Source of the DNA: Bog-532 sp963830385
GTDB taxonomy: Bacteria > Actinomycetota > Actinomycetes > Streptosporangiales > Streptosporangiaceae
DNA length: 64,000 bases
Reading direction: 5' to 3'
Assembly: GCA_963830385.1 (NCBI GenBank)
Contig: CAWHMD010000008.1
Location: forward strand, 496,001-560,000
Positions 25,057-34,171 of the stretch are shown here, in pieces. Each line of letters begins with the position of its first letter. Positions within the stretch are counted from its first letter, which is position 1. Under the pieces are notes generated by a model, which did not search any database, was not told the origin of the DNA, and saw only the letters and a program-made list of their open reading frames with translations. A program made the position numbers and the translations under genes.

Positions 25057-26484
25057 TCAGGCCGTCATCGGCAGTTCGACGGTGATCTCGGTCGGGCCGC
25101 CGGCCGGGCTGTCCACGCTGAGCTGCCCGTCCACCGTGCCCACGCGCCGCCCCAGGCCGGCCAGGCCGCTGCCCCCCTCGGGGCCGGCGCCGCCGACCCC
25201 GTCGTCGCTGACCTGCAGCCGGAGCATCTGGCCGCGTTCGCCGTCCACAACGGCGGCCGAAATGCCGATCTTGTTGGCCCGGCTGTGCTTGATCGCGTTG
25301 GTCAGCAGCTCGGCCGCGCAGAAGTAGGCGATCGTCTCGATGGCCGGGGACGGCCGCTCGGTGACTTCGGCGCTGACCGTGACCGGGATCGCGGTGCCCG
25401 CCGCCAGCGTGGCCAGCGCCGCCCCGAGGCCGGTGTCCAGCACCGGCGGGTGGATACCGCGGACCAGCTCGCGCAGCTCGACCAGCGCTTCCTTGGCGTT
25501 CAGGTGGGCGGCGTCGACCAGCTCGCGGATCCGCCCCAGGTCCGGCTCCGGGTCGCCGTCGTGCCCGAGTTTCTCCTTGGCCATGCCCAGATTCATGGCC
25601 ATCGCCGCCAGCCGGACCTGGGCGCCGTCGTGCAGGTCGCGCTCCACCTGGCGGAGCAGCGCAGCCGAGTCGTCGACGGCCCGCGACCGGGCCAGCTCCA
25701 GGTCACGGACCCGCTGGGCGAGCGTGCCCGGCCCCAGCAGGGAGCGGATGAGCCACCGGTCGACCAGCACCGCGCCGCGGGTCAGCCAGGGCGCGGCCAG
25801 CAGCAGCGCCAGGCCGAACAGCATCGCCCACAAGGTGGCGGCCCAGCTGCTGACGTGCAGCATGGCGTCGAACGGGGGCGGGGTGGCGGCGGGCAGCGGC
25901 CGCAGCGCGGCGCTGGCCGGGTGGTTGCGGAACAGCAGCCACCACAGCGGGTAGCCCAGGTCGAACAGGCCGCAGGCCCAGAACCCGAGCGCGAAGTACT
26001 GCAAGGTGATCACCGGCAGCTTGAGCAGCAGGTAGCCGGTGGCCCGCCAGCCGGTGCCGTCCCGCAGCCGCGCGTCGAGCCGGACGATGACGCTGCCGGC
26101 CGGGCGCCGGAACGGGGTGGGCGGCATGACCCGGGCGTCCAGGAAGTGGTCGGCCAGGCGCCGGTTCCAGCCGCCGAACCGCCGGGCCAGCCGCTGGTTC
26201 AGCACCAGCAGCATCAGCCCGACCACGGTGCCGAGCACCGAGCCGGAGATCAGCAGCCCGGCCGGCAGCAGGATCACGGTGACAGCGAACGTGGCCAGGC
26301 CGAGCGGGACCGAGATCAGGCAGTAGCGCACGTCGCGGCGGGCCTGCACGGTCAGCGGCGCCCGGAAGGCGGCCTGGACCGTGGTGCGCGCCAGCACGGC
26401 CGCCCCGGCCCGGGTGATCACTCCCCGGGCCGGGGCGCTGGCTGGATACGGCTCGCTCACCAGTCCATTGTCAGGGTCAAACAT
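25057..26484 (-). CDS. Sensor histidine kinase (HisKA_3)
   Basis: 475 residues. An N-terminal membrane sensor region has about four helices (about 53-95 and 145-235, including FGLALLLAAPWL). The dimerisation/phosphotransfer segment has the His in ERDLHDGAQVRLAAMAMNLG near residue 280. The ATPase domain carries the N-box AAELLTNAIKHSRAN, the G1 box VSDDGVGG and the G2 box GSGLAGLGRRVGTVDG. This is the class that pairs with NarL-type regulators, as encoded next. It overlaps the ABC permease gene by 8 bases. Confidence 0.9.
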   Translation of the reverse strand: MFDPDNGLVSEPYPASAPARGVITRAGAAVLARTTVQAAFRAPLTVQARRDVRYCLISVPLGLATFAVTVILLPAGLLISGSVLGTVVGLMLLVLNQRLARRFGGWNRRLADHFLDARVMPPTPFRRPAGSVIVRLDARLRDGTGWRATGYLLLKLPVITLQYFALGFWACGLFDLGYPLWWLLFRNHPASAALRPLPAATPPPFDAMLHVSSWAATLWAMLFGLALLLAAPWLTRGAVLVDRWLIRSLLGPGTLAQRVRDLELARSRAVDDSAALLRQVERDLHDGAQVRLAAMAMNLGMAKEKLGHDGDPEPDLGRIRELVDAAHLNAKEALVELRELVRGIHPPVLDTGLGAALATLAAGTAIPVTVSAEVTERPSPAIETIAYFCAAELLTNAIKHSRANKIGISAAVVDGERGQMLRLQVSDDGVGGAGPEGGSGLAGLGRRVGTVDGQLSVDSPAGGPTEITVELPMTA

Positions 26485-27307
26485 CCCGCTTGGCGACCAT
26501 CAGCGCGCCCGCGCCGAGCAGGATCACGGCGTACAGGCAGAGCATCCCGAATCCCAGCCACGGGGTCAGCGCGTGGCTCTCGGGCTTGACCGCGGTCACC
26601 GAGCTGGCCGCGATCTGCTCGGGCAGGAACCTGACGACGTTGTCGCGGATCGACTCGGGCAGCGGCAGCACCAGGAACGGCACCACGAAGATGACCCCGG
26701 CGGCGGCCGCGATCCCGCCTGCCGTACGCCGGATGATCGCGCCCAGGCCCAGCCCGAACAGGCCGGACAGGCACACGTAGGCGCCCGCCATCAGCACCGC
26801 CCGCAGCACCCCGGGGGTGCCCAGCGAGACGTGCGGGGCGCCGCCCCGCAGGCCGGCCTCGCCGGCGAAGAAGCTGATGAAGGCCAGCACCTCCCCGGCC
26901 ACCAGCGCGACCCCGCCGAACACGGCGGTCTTGGCCGCCAGCACCATCGGCCGGCGCGGGGCGGCCGCGAACGTGGACCGGATCAGGCCCGAGGAGTACT
27001 CGCTGGAGATGAACAGCACGCCGAGCACGGCCATGACCAGCTGCCCGATCACCAGGCCGATGAAGCCCTGGTTGGTGGGGTCGAAGCTGGCCCGGTCGGC
27101 CGCCGACATGGTGGCCCAGTGGTTGGTGCTCAGGCCGTTGACCAGGAAGGCCAGGCCAACCATGCTCACGGCCAGGATCGCCAGGCCCCAGCCGGTCGAG
27201 CGCACGCTGCGCAGCTTGATCCGTTCCATCCGGGTCAGGTCGACGAACCCGTAGTGCCCCCGAAGGCCACGGGTCCGGGTCTCAGGCACGGCGGCGGTGG
27301 CGGTCAT
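26477..27307 (-). CDS. ABC-2 type transporter permease
   Basis: 276 residues with six predicted helices, beginning with WGLAILAVSMVGLAFLV and ending with LCLYAVILLGAGALMVAKRD. The motif LFISSEYSSGLIRSTFAA is characteristic of ABC-2 permeases of actinobacterial drug or peptide export systems. The ATG overlaps the stop of the ATPase gene as ATGA. Order ATPase, permease, kinase, regulator suggests a stress-responsive exporter with its own two-component system. Confidence 0.9.
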   Translation of the reverse strand: MTATAAVPETRTRGLRGHYGFVDLTRMERIKLRSVRSTGWGLAILAVSMVGLAFLVNGLSTNHWATMSAADRASFDPTNQGFIGLVIGQLVMAVLGVLFISSEYSSGLIRSTFAAAPRRPMVLAAKTAVFGGVALVAGEVLAFISFFAGEAGLRGGAPHVSLGTPGVLRAVLMAGAYVCLSGLFGLGLGAIIRRTAGGIAAAAGVIFVVPFLVLPLPESIRDNVVRFLPEQIAASSVTAVKPESHALTPWLGFGMLCLYAVILLGAGALMVAKRDV

Positions 27308-28047
27308 GACGCGCTCCCCAGGTAGTGGTGGCCGTGGCTCTCGTAGTCGGTGTGACCGGCGGTCAGGTCGAGGAACGCTTCCTCCAGCGAGGTGGACCGG
27401 GCCGACAGCTCGGCCACCGTGGTCTGGGCCAGCAGCCGGCCCCGGCCGATCACGATCAGCTCGGTCGCGGTCAGCGCCATCTCGCTGATCAGGTGGCTGG
27501 AGATGAACACCGTGCGGCCCTCGGCGGCCAGCGAATGCAGCAGCGACCGCAGCCAGCGGATGCCCTCGGGGTCCAGGCCGTTCACCGGCTCGTCCAGGAT
27601 CAGCACCTCCGGGTCGCCGAGTAGCGCGGTCGCGATGCCGAGCCGCTGGGCCATACCGAGGGAGTACTTGCCGGCCCGGCGGCCCGCCGCCTGGGTGAGG
27701 CCGACGATGTCCAGCACCTCGTCCACCCGGCGGGCGGGCAGCCGGTTGCTGGCGGCCAGCGCGGCCAGGTGGGCGCGGCCGGACCGCCCGGGGTGGAAGG
27801 ACCGGGCATCCAGCAGCGTGCCCGTCCGGCGCAGCGGCCAGCCCAGCTCACGGTAACCACGGCCGCCGATCCAGGCCTGCCCGGCATCCGGCCGGTCCAG
27901 CCCGATGATCATGCGCATGGTGGTGGATTTACCGGAGCCGTTCGGCCCCAGGAACCCGGTCACGGTGCCCGGCTGGACCTCGAAGGTCAGCCCGTCGACG
28001 GCCGTGGTCGGGCCGTAACGTTTGGTGAGACCCCGTACCTCGATCAT
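27304..28047 (-). CDS. ABC transporter ATP-binding protein
   Basis: 247 residues. Walker A is FLGPNGSGKSTTM, the signature YSLGMAQRLGIA and Walker B VLILDEPVNGLDPEG; the H-loop is FISSHLISE. The short C-terminal tail is typical of drug-export ATPases (DrrA/CcmA-like). It is the first gene of the four-gene exporter/two-component operon. Upstream bases 28060-28105 are unusually A/T-rich for this genome and probably carry the promoter. Confidence 0.92.
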   Translation of the reverse strand: MIEVRGLTKRYGPTTAVDGLTFEVQPGTVTGFLGPNGSGKSTTMRMIIGLDRPDAGQAWIGGRGYRELGWPLRRTGTLLDARSFHPGRSGRAHLAALAASNRLPARRVDEVLDIVGLTQAAGRRAGKYSLGMAQRLGIATALLGDPEVLILDEPVNGLDPEGIRWLRSLLHSLAAEGRTVFISSHLISEMALTATELIVIGRGRLLAQTTVAELSARSTSLEEAFLDLTAGHTDYESHGHHYLGSAS

Positions 28048-28143
28048 GTCAACCTCCCGTTGTGCAGCGCTGATGGTTTTTAGTTCGCTCCATCACGCTA
28101 GGTACGGGCGGCCCGGGAAAGAACGAGGCTGACCCCCGAGTTG

Positions 28144-28165
28144 GCCCGGGGGTTTTCCCCCGGGC
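28144..28165 (-). terminator. Strong hairpin between nitrile hydratase and ABC operons
   Basis: A 9-base perfect stem (28144-28152 with 28157-28165) closes on a four-base loop, 25 bases after the nitrile hydratase alpha stop on the minus strand. No T-run follows, which is common for GC-rich actinobacterial terminators. Confidence 0.6.
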
Positions 28166-28189
28166 GGCTGGCCCGGCCCGGGCAGCCGG

Positions 28190-28804
28190 TCAGACGGCGG
28201 CGGTGCCGATCATGCCGTTCCGGGTGACCAGGGCGGCCAGTTCTTCCTGGCCGAGGCCGCCGGTGCCGGACGGCCGTACGGGGACGACGAGGTAGCGGAT
28301 CTCGGACGTGGAGTCCCACACGTCGATGCCGGTGGACGCGGGCAGGTCCAGGCCGAACTCGGCCAGCACCGCCCGCGGCTCGCGCACGGCCCGGGACCGG
28401 TAGGCCAGGCTCCGGTACCAGCTCGGGGACGGGCCGAGCAGCGACAGCGGGTAACACGAGCACAGCGTGCAGACGATCACGTTGTGCCGGTCCGGCCGGT
28501 TGGCCACCGCCCGCAGCTGGTAGCCGCTGGTCTGCGGGCCGTACCCGAGCTCGGCGGCGGCCGCCGAGCCGTCGGCCAGCAGCCGGTCACGGAACCCCTC
28601 GTCGGTCCAGGCGCGGGCGACGATGCGGGCGCCGTTGACCGGGGCGGCGGACGCGTAGAACTGGGTCAGCAGCTGGTCGATCTCCTCGTCGCTGGTCAGG
28701 CCGGCCGCGATCAGCCGTTCCTCCAGGCGGCGGACCCGGGCCGCGACCGGCAGGCTCTGGTGCTCGTGAGGCTCGTGGTGCACAGGCTGGCCAGGGCTGG
28801 TCAC
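28190..28804 (-). CDS. Nitrile hydratase alpha subunit (Co-type), of a three-subunit enzyme
   Basis: 204 residues from the GTG at 28804, which overlaps the previous stop as GTGA and has a GGAGG site. The metal claw VCTLCSCYP lies at 111-119: Cys112, Cys115, Ser116 and Cys117 bind the metal, and Thr at 113 marks the cobalt class (iron enzymes have Ser). SWYRSLAYRSRAVREPRAVL is the conserved segment that follows. It converts nitriles to amides; the same fold also serves thiocyanate hydrolase (gamma subunit). The beta subunit is split between two small genes just upstream, as in toyocamycin nitrile hydratase (ToyJKL). No activator or metallochaperone gene is visible. Confidence 0.88.
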   Translation of the reverse strand: MTSPGQPVHHEPHEHQSLPVAARVRRLEERLIAAGLTSDEEIDQLLTQFYASAAPVNGARIVARAWTDEGFRDRLLADGSAAAAELGYGPQTSGYQLRAVANRPDRHNVIVCTLCSCYPLSLLGPSPSWYRSLAYRSRAVREPRAVLAEFGLDLPASTGIDVWDSTSEIRYLVVPVRPSGTGGLGQEELAALVTRNGMIGTAAV

Positions 28805-29070
28805 GGGGCCTCCTCCAGGTAGCACTCCCACAGGTCGGCGGTCACCGTGTGGCTGCCGCTCCCCCACAGGTCAGAGCCGCGGAACCGGACCGCGTACACG
28901 GGCTCCACCCGCGGCTCCGGCCGGCCCCGGGCCACGTCGTCCGGCAGCGGTTCGGGCGCGGCCACCGCCACCACCTCGCCGGTCTGCCCGCGCAGGTATC
29001 GGGGCAGCCGGGTGTGGTGGCCGGGGTCGGCGGTCCGGGCCCGCACCCGCGAGCCGGGCGGGAACCTCAC
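28801..29070 (-). CDS. Nitrile hydratase beta subunit, C-terminal half
   Basis: 89 residues forming only the SH3-like domain of a nitrile hydratase beta subunit: FPPGSRVRARTADPGHHTRL, PRYLRGQTGEVV, the VYAVRFRGSDLWG strand pair and DLWECYLEE at the end. Ordinary beta subunits carry this domain fused to an N-terminal helical part; here that part is the preceding gene. Starts and stops overlap as ATGA and GTGA on both sides, so all three polypeptides are made together. Confidence 0.85.
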   Translation of the reverse strand: MRFPPGSRVRARTADPGHHTRLPRYLRGQTGEVVAVAAPEPLPDDVARGRPEPRVEPVYAVRFRGSDLWGSGSHTVTADLWECYLEEAP

Positions 29071-29333
29071 GCGACCCCCTTGCGGTCCAGCAGCACCTCG
29101 ATCGCCTCCAGCCAGCGCTCGAAATAGGGCGCGGCCAGGTACTGTTCCGGCGGCAGCGACTCGATCGCGTCGCGCATCTCGTCGCCGGTGAACAGCCCGC
29201 GTCTCATCAGGATCCGCTGCACCGCGAACACCCGCGCTTCCCAGTCGGCCGCGAAGGCCGCGGGCTCGGCCGCGTCCCCCGGATCCACCGGGCCGAAACC
29301 GGTCTGCCCGCCCACGTCGTGCACCCTGCTCAT
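29067..29333 (-). CDS. Nitrile hydratase beta subunit, N-terminal half
   Basis: 88 residues. MSRVHDVGGQTGFGPV is the classical start of a nitrile hydratase beta subunit, followed by the helical part (FAADWEARVFAVQRILMRRG, ESLPPEQYLAAPYFERWLEA). It stops where the SH3-like domain would begin. The N-terminal domain is also shared by some activator proteins, but here it is first in a three-gene operon with both other parts. The divergent hydrolase starts 30 bases upstream, so the two promoters must overlap. Confidence 0.85.
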   Translation of the reverse strand: MSRVHDVGGQTGFGPVDPGDAAEPAAFAADWEARVFAVQRILMRRGLFTGDEMRDAIESLPPEQYLAAPYFERWLEAIEVLLDRKGVA

Positions 29334-29363
29334 GATCGTGACGCTAACCGATACGGTCGGACC

Positions 29364-30650
29364 GTGACCAGCTTCCGCCACCCCGGCACCGTACTGACCG
29401 ACCACACGTTCCGCGTCCCGCTCGACTACGGCCGACCCGACGGCGAGCAGATCGAGGTGTTCGCCCGTGAGGTCGTGGCCACCGGCCAGGCCGCCAGCGC
29501 GGGCGACCAGCCGTGGCTGCTGTTCCTGCAGGGCGGCCCGGGCATGCGTTCGCCGCGTCCGGTGGGGCGCGACGTCTGGCTGGACCGGGCGCTCCAGGAC
29601 TACCGGGTGCTGCTGCTGGACCAGCGCGGCACCGGCCGGTCCACCCCGGCCGACCGGCTGTCGCTGGCCCGGCTCGGGAGCCCGCAGGCCCAGGCCGATC
29701 ACCTGGCGCACTTCCGGGCCGACAACATCGTCCGGGACGCCGAATACATCCGCCGCACGCTGGGCAGCGCGCCCTGGAGCGTGCTGGGGCAGAGCTTCGG
29801 CGGCTTCTGCGCGGTGACCTACCTGTCGCTGGCCCCGGAAGGGCTGAAAGAGGCATTCATCACCGGCGGCCTGCCCGGGCTCGACGTCACCGCCGACGAC
29901 GTGTACCGGGTCGCCTACCCGCGAGTGGCGGCCAAGGTCAGCGAGCACTACGAGCGCTACCCGGACGACGTCGGGCGGGCCCGGGAGATCGCCCGCCACC
30001 TGGCCGGCCACGAGGTCCGGCTGCCGGCCGGGATGCCGCTGACCGTGGAGAACTTCCAGGCGCTGGGGCACGTGCTGGGCACCGGCCCCGGCAGCCACGA
30101 GCTGCACTACCTGCTCGAGGACGCGTTCACGGCCGGGGAACTGAACGATGAATTCCTCTACCAGGCCCAGTCCTACCTGTCGTTCGCGGGCAGCCCGCTG
30201 TACGCGATCCTGCACGAGGCGATCTACGCTCAGGGCGACGCGACCAGGTGGTCGGCGCAGCGGGTGCGGGCCGAGTTCCCGGCGTTCGACCCGGCGGCCG
30301 CGGTCGAGGGCGACGAGCCGCTCACGTTCACCGGCGAGATGATCTTCCCCTGGACGGTCGAGCACGACCCGGTGCTGGCGCCGCTGCGGGAGGCGGCCGG
30401 CCTGCTGGCCGAGCGGGACGACTGGGGCCCGCTGTACGACCCGATCCGGCTGGGCGCCAGCACCGTCCCGGCCGCCGCCGCGATCTACTTCAACGACATG
30501 TACGTGGACCGCGACGACTCGCTGCGCACGGCGGCCACCATCGGCGGGCTGCGGGCCTGGGTGACCAGCGAGTACGAGCACGACGGGGTGCGCGGCAGCG
30601 ACGGCCGGGTGCTGGACCGGCTGATCGCGATGGTGCGGGGCGAGGTGTGA
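29364..30650 (+). CDS. S33-family peptidase, proline iminopeptidase-like
   Basis: 428 residues from the GTG at 29364. The motifs are LQGGPG (oxyanion), LLLDQRGTGRS and the nucleophile Ser in VLGQSFGGFCAVTYLS near residue 147. Compared with the shorter pip protein at 21751 it has a large helical cap, like the multi-substrate aminopeptidases of Streptomyces. The catalytic His is probably in the C-terminal third (EYEHDGVRGSD). It is divergent from the nitrile hydratase operon. Confidence 0.85.
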   Translation: MTSFRHPGTVLTDHTFRVPLDYGRPDGEQIEVFAREVVATGQAASAGDQPWLLFLQGGPGMRSPRPVGRDVWLDRALQDYRVLLLDQRGTGRSTPADRLSLARLGSPQAQADHLAHFRADNIVRDAEYIRRTLGSAPWSVLGQSFGGFCAVTYLSLAPEGLKEAFITGGLPGLDVTADDVYRVAYPRVAAKVSEHYERYPDDVGRAREIARHLAGHEVRLPAGMPLTVENFQALGHVLGTGPGSHELHYLLEDAFTAGELNDEFLYQAQSYLSFAGSPLYAILHEAIYAQGDATRWSAQRVRAEFPAFDPAAAVEGDEPLTFTGEMIFPWTVEHDPVLAPLREAAGLLAERDDWGPLYDPIRLGASTVPAAAAIYFNDMYVDRDDSLRTAATIGGLRAWVTSEYEHDGVRGSDGRVLDRLIAMVRGEV

Positions 30651-30701
30651 GCCGGCCGATAGGGCCGATGAGTCCGGGGCGCGCGGATCGTCAGGGACGG
30701 T

Positions 30702-31199
30702 ATGACCATCACTGAACCCGCGATCACCGAGCGGGCCCCGCAGCCGTACGTGTTCATACCGCACACGGTCACCATGGCCACGATCTCCTCGGCCGCCGAC
30801 GAGATTCCCGGCCTGATCGGCTGGCTGGCCTCGCGGGGAGCCGCGCCGTCGGGGCCGCCGTTCCTGCGCTACAACGTCATCGACATGGAGCGCGAGCTGA
30901 AGATCGAAGCCGGCGTACCGGTCGCCGCGCCGGTGGAGGGCGACGGCCGGGTGCAGGCGGGGGTCCTGCCCGGCGGGCGGTACGCCACCGCGACCCACGC
31001 CGGCCCGTACGACCAGCTCGTCCCGGCGGTGCGTGACCTGCTGGAATGGGCGGACGGGCAGGGGCTGACCTGGGACACGCAGGGCACCCCGGACGGGGAG
31101 CGGTGGGGCTGCCGGCTGGAGATCTACCCGGTCAATCCGGCCGAGCAGCCCGATCCGGCGAAGTGGGAGACCGAGCTGGTCTTCCGCCTGGCTGACTGA
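30702..31199 (+). CDS. GyrI-like/AraC effector-binding domain protein
   Basis: 165 residues consisting of one SHS2 effector-binding module: FIPHTVTMATISSAADEIPG, PFLRYNVIDMERELKIEAGV and GGRYATATHAGPYDQLVPAV are its usual landmarks. Such stand-alone modules bind or hydrolyse small hydrophobic ligands. The final strand EIYPVNPAEQPDPAKWETEL is conserved in the family. It has its own ATG 51 bases after the peptidase gene and ends convergent with an amidohydrolase. Confidence 0.82.
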   Translation: MTITEPAITERAPQPYVFIPHTVTMATISSAADEIPGLIGWLASRGAAPSGPPFLRYNVIDMERELKIEAGVPVAAPVEGDGRVQAGVLPGGRYATATHAGPYDQLVPAVRDLLEWADGQGLTWDTQGTPDGERWGCRLEIYPVNPAEQPDPAKWETELVFRLAD

Positions 31200-31222
31200 A
31201 GCACCGGCCGGCCGGGCATCGG

Positions 31223-32098
31223 TCAGCCGCCCAGGCCGAGCATCCCGATCGCGTTGCCCTTCAGGATCTTGGGGCGGACCTCGGGCTTGACGTCGAGCTG
31301 ATCGAAGTCGCGCAGCCAGCGTTCCGGCGTCAGCAACGGGTAGTCGGTGCCGAACAGCACCTTGTCCTGCAGCAGCGAGTTCATGGCCCGCACCAGCTGG
31401 GGCGGGAAGTACCTGGGTGACCAGCCGGACAGGTCGATGTAGACGTTGGCCTTGTGGGTGGCCATCGAGATGGCCGCGTCCTGCCAGGGCACCGACGGAT
31501 GAGCCAGGATCACGGTCAGGCCCGGGAAGTCGGCGGCCACGTCGTCGATCAGCATCGGGTCGGACAGCCGCAGCTTGATCCCCCGGCCGCCCGGCAGCCC
31601 GGCCCCGATGCCGGTCTGCCCGGTGTGGAACACCGCGGGCACGCCCAGCTCCTCGATCGCCGCGTACAGCGGGTAGACGTCCGGGTCGTTGGGCGCGAAG
31701 CCCTGCAGGCTGGGGTGGAACTTGAACCCGCGCGCCCCGTGCCCGGCCACCAGCTGCCGCGCCCGGCGGATGGCCGCTTCGGGCTGCCGCGGATCGACCG
31801 ACCCGAACGGGATGAGCACGTCGGGAAACTCGGCCGCCCGGTCGGCGATCTCCTCGCTGGACAGCGCCGGGTGCCCGGTCTCGGTGGTCGCGTCGACGGT
31901 GAAGATGACCGCGGCCATCTGCCGCTCCCGGTAGAAACCGGCCAGCCGGCCCACCGTCGGGGTCCGGTCCTGGCCGCTGCGGAAGTACGCCGCCGACGCG
32001 TCCAGCAGCTCGTCGTCGAGGCTGTGGTGCCCGTGGCCGTCGGACTCCACGTGCACGTGAACGTCGATCGCGGTCAGCGCGTCAAGATCCAGGGGCAC
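31223..32098 (-). CDS. Amidohydrolase family protein (ACMSD-like)
   Basis: 291 residues, TIM-barrel metal hydrolase. The first metal ligands are in AIDVHVHVE near residue 12; KFHPSLQGF, VFHTGQTG and ILAHPSVPW carry later His residues, and FGTDYPLLTPERW holds the catalytic Asp. The layout fits decarboxylases and lactone hydrolases of the ACMSD class. Substrate unknown. It is divergent from the acetoacetyl-CoA ligase. Confidence 0.87.
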   Translation of the reverse strand: MPLDLDALTAIDVHVHVESDGHGHHSLDDELLDASAAYFRSGQDRTPTVGRLAGFYRERQMAAVIFTVDATTETGHPALSSEEIADRAAEFPDVLIPFGSVDPRQPEAAIRRARQLVAGHGARGFKFHPSLQGFAPNDPDVYPLYAAIEELGVPAVFHTGQTGIGAGLPGGRGIKLRLSDPMLIDDVAADFPGLTVILAHPSVPWQDAAISMATHKANVYIDLSGWSPRYFPPQLVRAMNSLLQDKVLFGTDYPLLTPERWLRDFDQLDVKPEVRPKILKGNAIGMLGLGG

Positions 32099-32162
32099 GG
32101 TCCGAACCTACGCCATTGCGCACCATTGCCCTGGCCGCACCGCTGTGCCAGGGTCAGCGATT

Positions 32163-34148
32163 GTGAGCGTCGGCGAGGGAGACCTGCTGTGGGAGCCCAG
32201 CCCGGACCAGGTGGCCCGGGCCAACATCACCCGGTTCACCCGCTGGCTGGCTGACACCCGCCGGCTGCGCTTCGGCAGCTACGACGAACTGTGGCGGTGG
32301 TCGGTCACCGACCTGGACGGGTTCTGGCAGGCGGTCTGGGACTACTGCGGCATCGAGGCCTCCACTCCGCCCACCGCCGTCCTCGGCCGGCGCACCATGC
32401 CGGGTGCCGACTGGTTCCCCGGTGCCCGGCTCAACTACGCCGAGCACATCCTGCGCCACGCGGCCCGCCCCGCCGCCGGGGACGCCCTGCTCTTTGCCGG
32501 GGAAAACGTTCCCTTGCAGGCCGCGAGCTGGGACAGCCTGGCTACCAGCGTCCGGACCCTGGCCACCTATCTGCGGGGCCGCGGCGTCCAGCCCGGTGAC
32601 CGGGTCGCCGCCTACCTGCCGAACGTGCCCCAGACCGTCATCGCCATGCTGGCCGCCGCCAGCATCGGCGCGGTATGGACGAGCTGTTCACCCGACTTCG
32701 GCTGGCACGGCGTGCTGGACCGGTTCCAGCAGCTCAGCCCCGTGGTGCTGATCTGCACCGACGGCTACCGCTACGGTGGCCGACCCTATGACCGCCGCGA
32801 CGAGGCCGCCCAGATCGCGGCCGGGCTCCCCTCCCTGCACACCGTCATCGGCGTGAACCTCCTGCACCCGGGCGCCCCCGCGGGCACCATCGGCTGGGAC
32901 GAGGTCATGGGCGGGCCCGCCCCCGCCGCGGCGACGTTTTCCTTCGAACAGGTCCCGTTCGGCCACCCGCTGTGGATCTTGTTCTCCTCCGGCACCACCG
33001 GGCTGCCCAAGGCGATCACCCACAGCCACGGCGGCATCCTCATCGAGCAGCTCAAGCTGCAGACGTTCCACATGGACCTGGGGCCCGGCGACCGGATGCT
33101 GTTCTACACCACGACCGGCTGGATGATGTGGAACTTCCTGGTCAGCTCGCTGCTGCTGGGGGTCCAGCCGGTGCTGTACGACGGGAACCCGGCCTACCCG
33201 GGCCCGGACGTGCTGTGGCGGCTGGCCGCGCGCGCCGGGGTCACGTTCTTCGGCGCCTCCCCGGCCTACGTCGACGCGCTGGACCGGGCCGGCGTGGTCC
33301 CGGCCCAGATCACCAGCCTGGACCGTCTCAGGGCGGTGATGCTGGCCGGTTCCCCGGTCTCGGCGCAGTGCAGCGCCTGGTTCTACCGCAACGTCAAGCG
33401 CGACCTGTGGCTGGCGACCGGCAGCGGCGGCACCGACACCTGCTGCGGGCTGGTCGGCGGCACCCCCACGCTGCCGGTCTACGCGGGCGAGATCCAGGCC
33501 CGGCACCTCGGTGTGGCCGCGTACGCGTTCGATCCGGGCGGCCGGCCGGTCACCGGTCAGGTTGGCGAGCTGGTCATCACCGAGCCGATGCCGTCGATGC
33601 CGATCCGGTTCTGGGGCGATGAGGACGGCCGCCGGTACCGCGAGACCTACTTCAGCCAGTTCCCCGGCCGCTGGCGCCAGGGCGACTTCTTCAAGATCAA
33701 CGCCCGCGGCGGCTGCTTCGTGCTCGGCCGGTCCGACGCCACCCTCAACCGGGACGGGGTGCGGATCGGCACCGCCGAGATCTACGCTGCGCTCGGCTCG
33801 GTCGCCGGGGTGACCGACGGCCTGGTGGTCAGCCTGGACCGGCCCGGCGGCGGGTTCTTCATGCCGCTGTTCGTCACCCTGGCCCCCGGCCAGGTGCTGG
33901 ACGACCGGCTCCGGGCCGAGATCGGCGACCGGCTGCGCACGCAGTACTCGCCGCGGCACGTGCCGGACGCGATCATCGAAGTGCCGGCCATCCCGGTCAC
34001 CCTCACCGGCAAGAAAATGGAGGTGCCGGTGCGCCGCATCCTGGCCGGCGTCCCGCCCGGCCAGGCCGCGAACCGGGACGCGATGGCCAACCCGGACGCC
34101 CTCGACACGTTCGCCCGCTACGCCCGCACCCTGGCTGAAGAGGGCTGA
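32163..34148 (+). CDS. Acetoacetate-CoA ligase
   Basis: 661 residues from the GTG at 32163. ANL-superfamily motifs: SIGAVWTSCSPDFG early on, the A3 loop ILFSSGTTGLPKAITHSHGG near 275, TTTGWMMWNFLVS, GSGGTDTC, and GSDATLNRDGVRIGTAEIYA-type A8 (here GRSDATLNRDG) with Lys in LTGKKMEVPVRR. The SCSPDFG and WEPSPDQV segments are specific to acetoacetyl-CoA synthetase, which activates acetoacetate for leucine/ketone-body or polyketide metabolism. Length is as expected. Confidence 0.92.
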   Translation: MSVGEGDLLWEPSPDQVARANITRFTRWLADTRRLRFGSYDELWRWSVTDLDGFWQAVWDYCGIEASTPPTAVLGRRTMPGADWFPGARLNYAEHILRHAARPAAGDALLFAGENVPLQAASWDSLATSVRTLATYLRGRGVQPGDRVAAYLPNVPQTVIAMLAAASIGAVWTSCSPDFGWHGVLDRFQQLSPVVLICTDGYRYGGRPYDRRDEAAQIAAGLPSLHTVIGVNLLHPGAPAGTIGWDEVMGGPAPAAATFSFEQVPFGHPLWILFSSGTTGLPKAITHSHGGILIEQLKLQTFHMDLGPGDRMLFYTTTGWMMWNFLVSSLLLGVQPVLYDGNPAYPGPDVLWRLAARAGVTFFGASPAYVDALDRAGVVPAQITSLDRLRAVMLAGSPVSAQCSAWFYRNVKRDLWLATGSGGTDTCCGLVGGTPTLPVYAGEIQARHLGVAAYAFDPGGRPVTGQVGELVITEPMPSMPIRFWGDEDGRRYRETYFSQFPGRWRQGDFFKINARGGCFVLGRSDATLNRDGVRIGTAEIYAALGSVAGVTDGLVVSLDRPGGGFFMPLFVTLAPGQVLDDRLRAEIGDRLRTQYSPRHVPDAIIEVPAIPVTLTGKKMEVPVRRILAGVPPGQAANRDAMANPDALDTFARYARTLAEEG

Positions 34149-34171
34149 GCGGCGCCTCCTACCGTGGGGAG

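Noticed and set aside
29067..30998. 643-codon minus-strand frame containing the nitrile hydratase beta N-half
   Set aside because: Most of it is antisense to the S33 peptidase; the family match begins only at the ATG at 29333.
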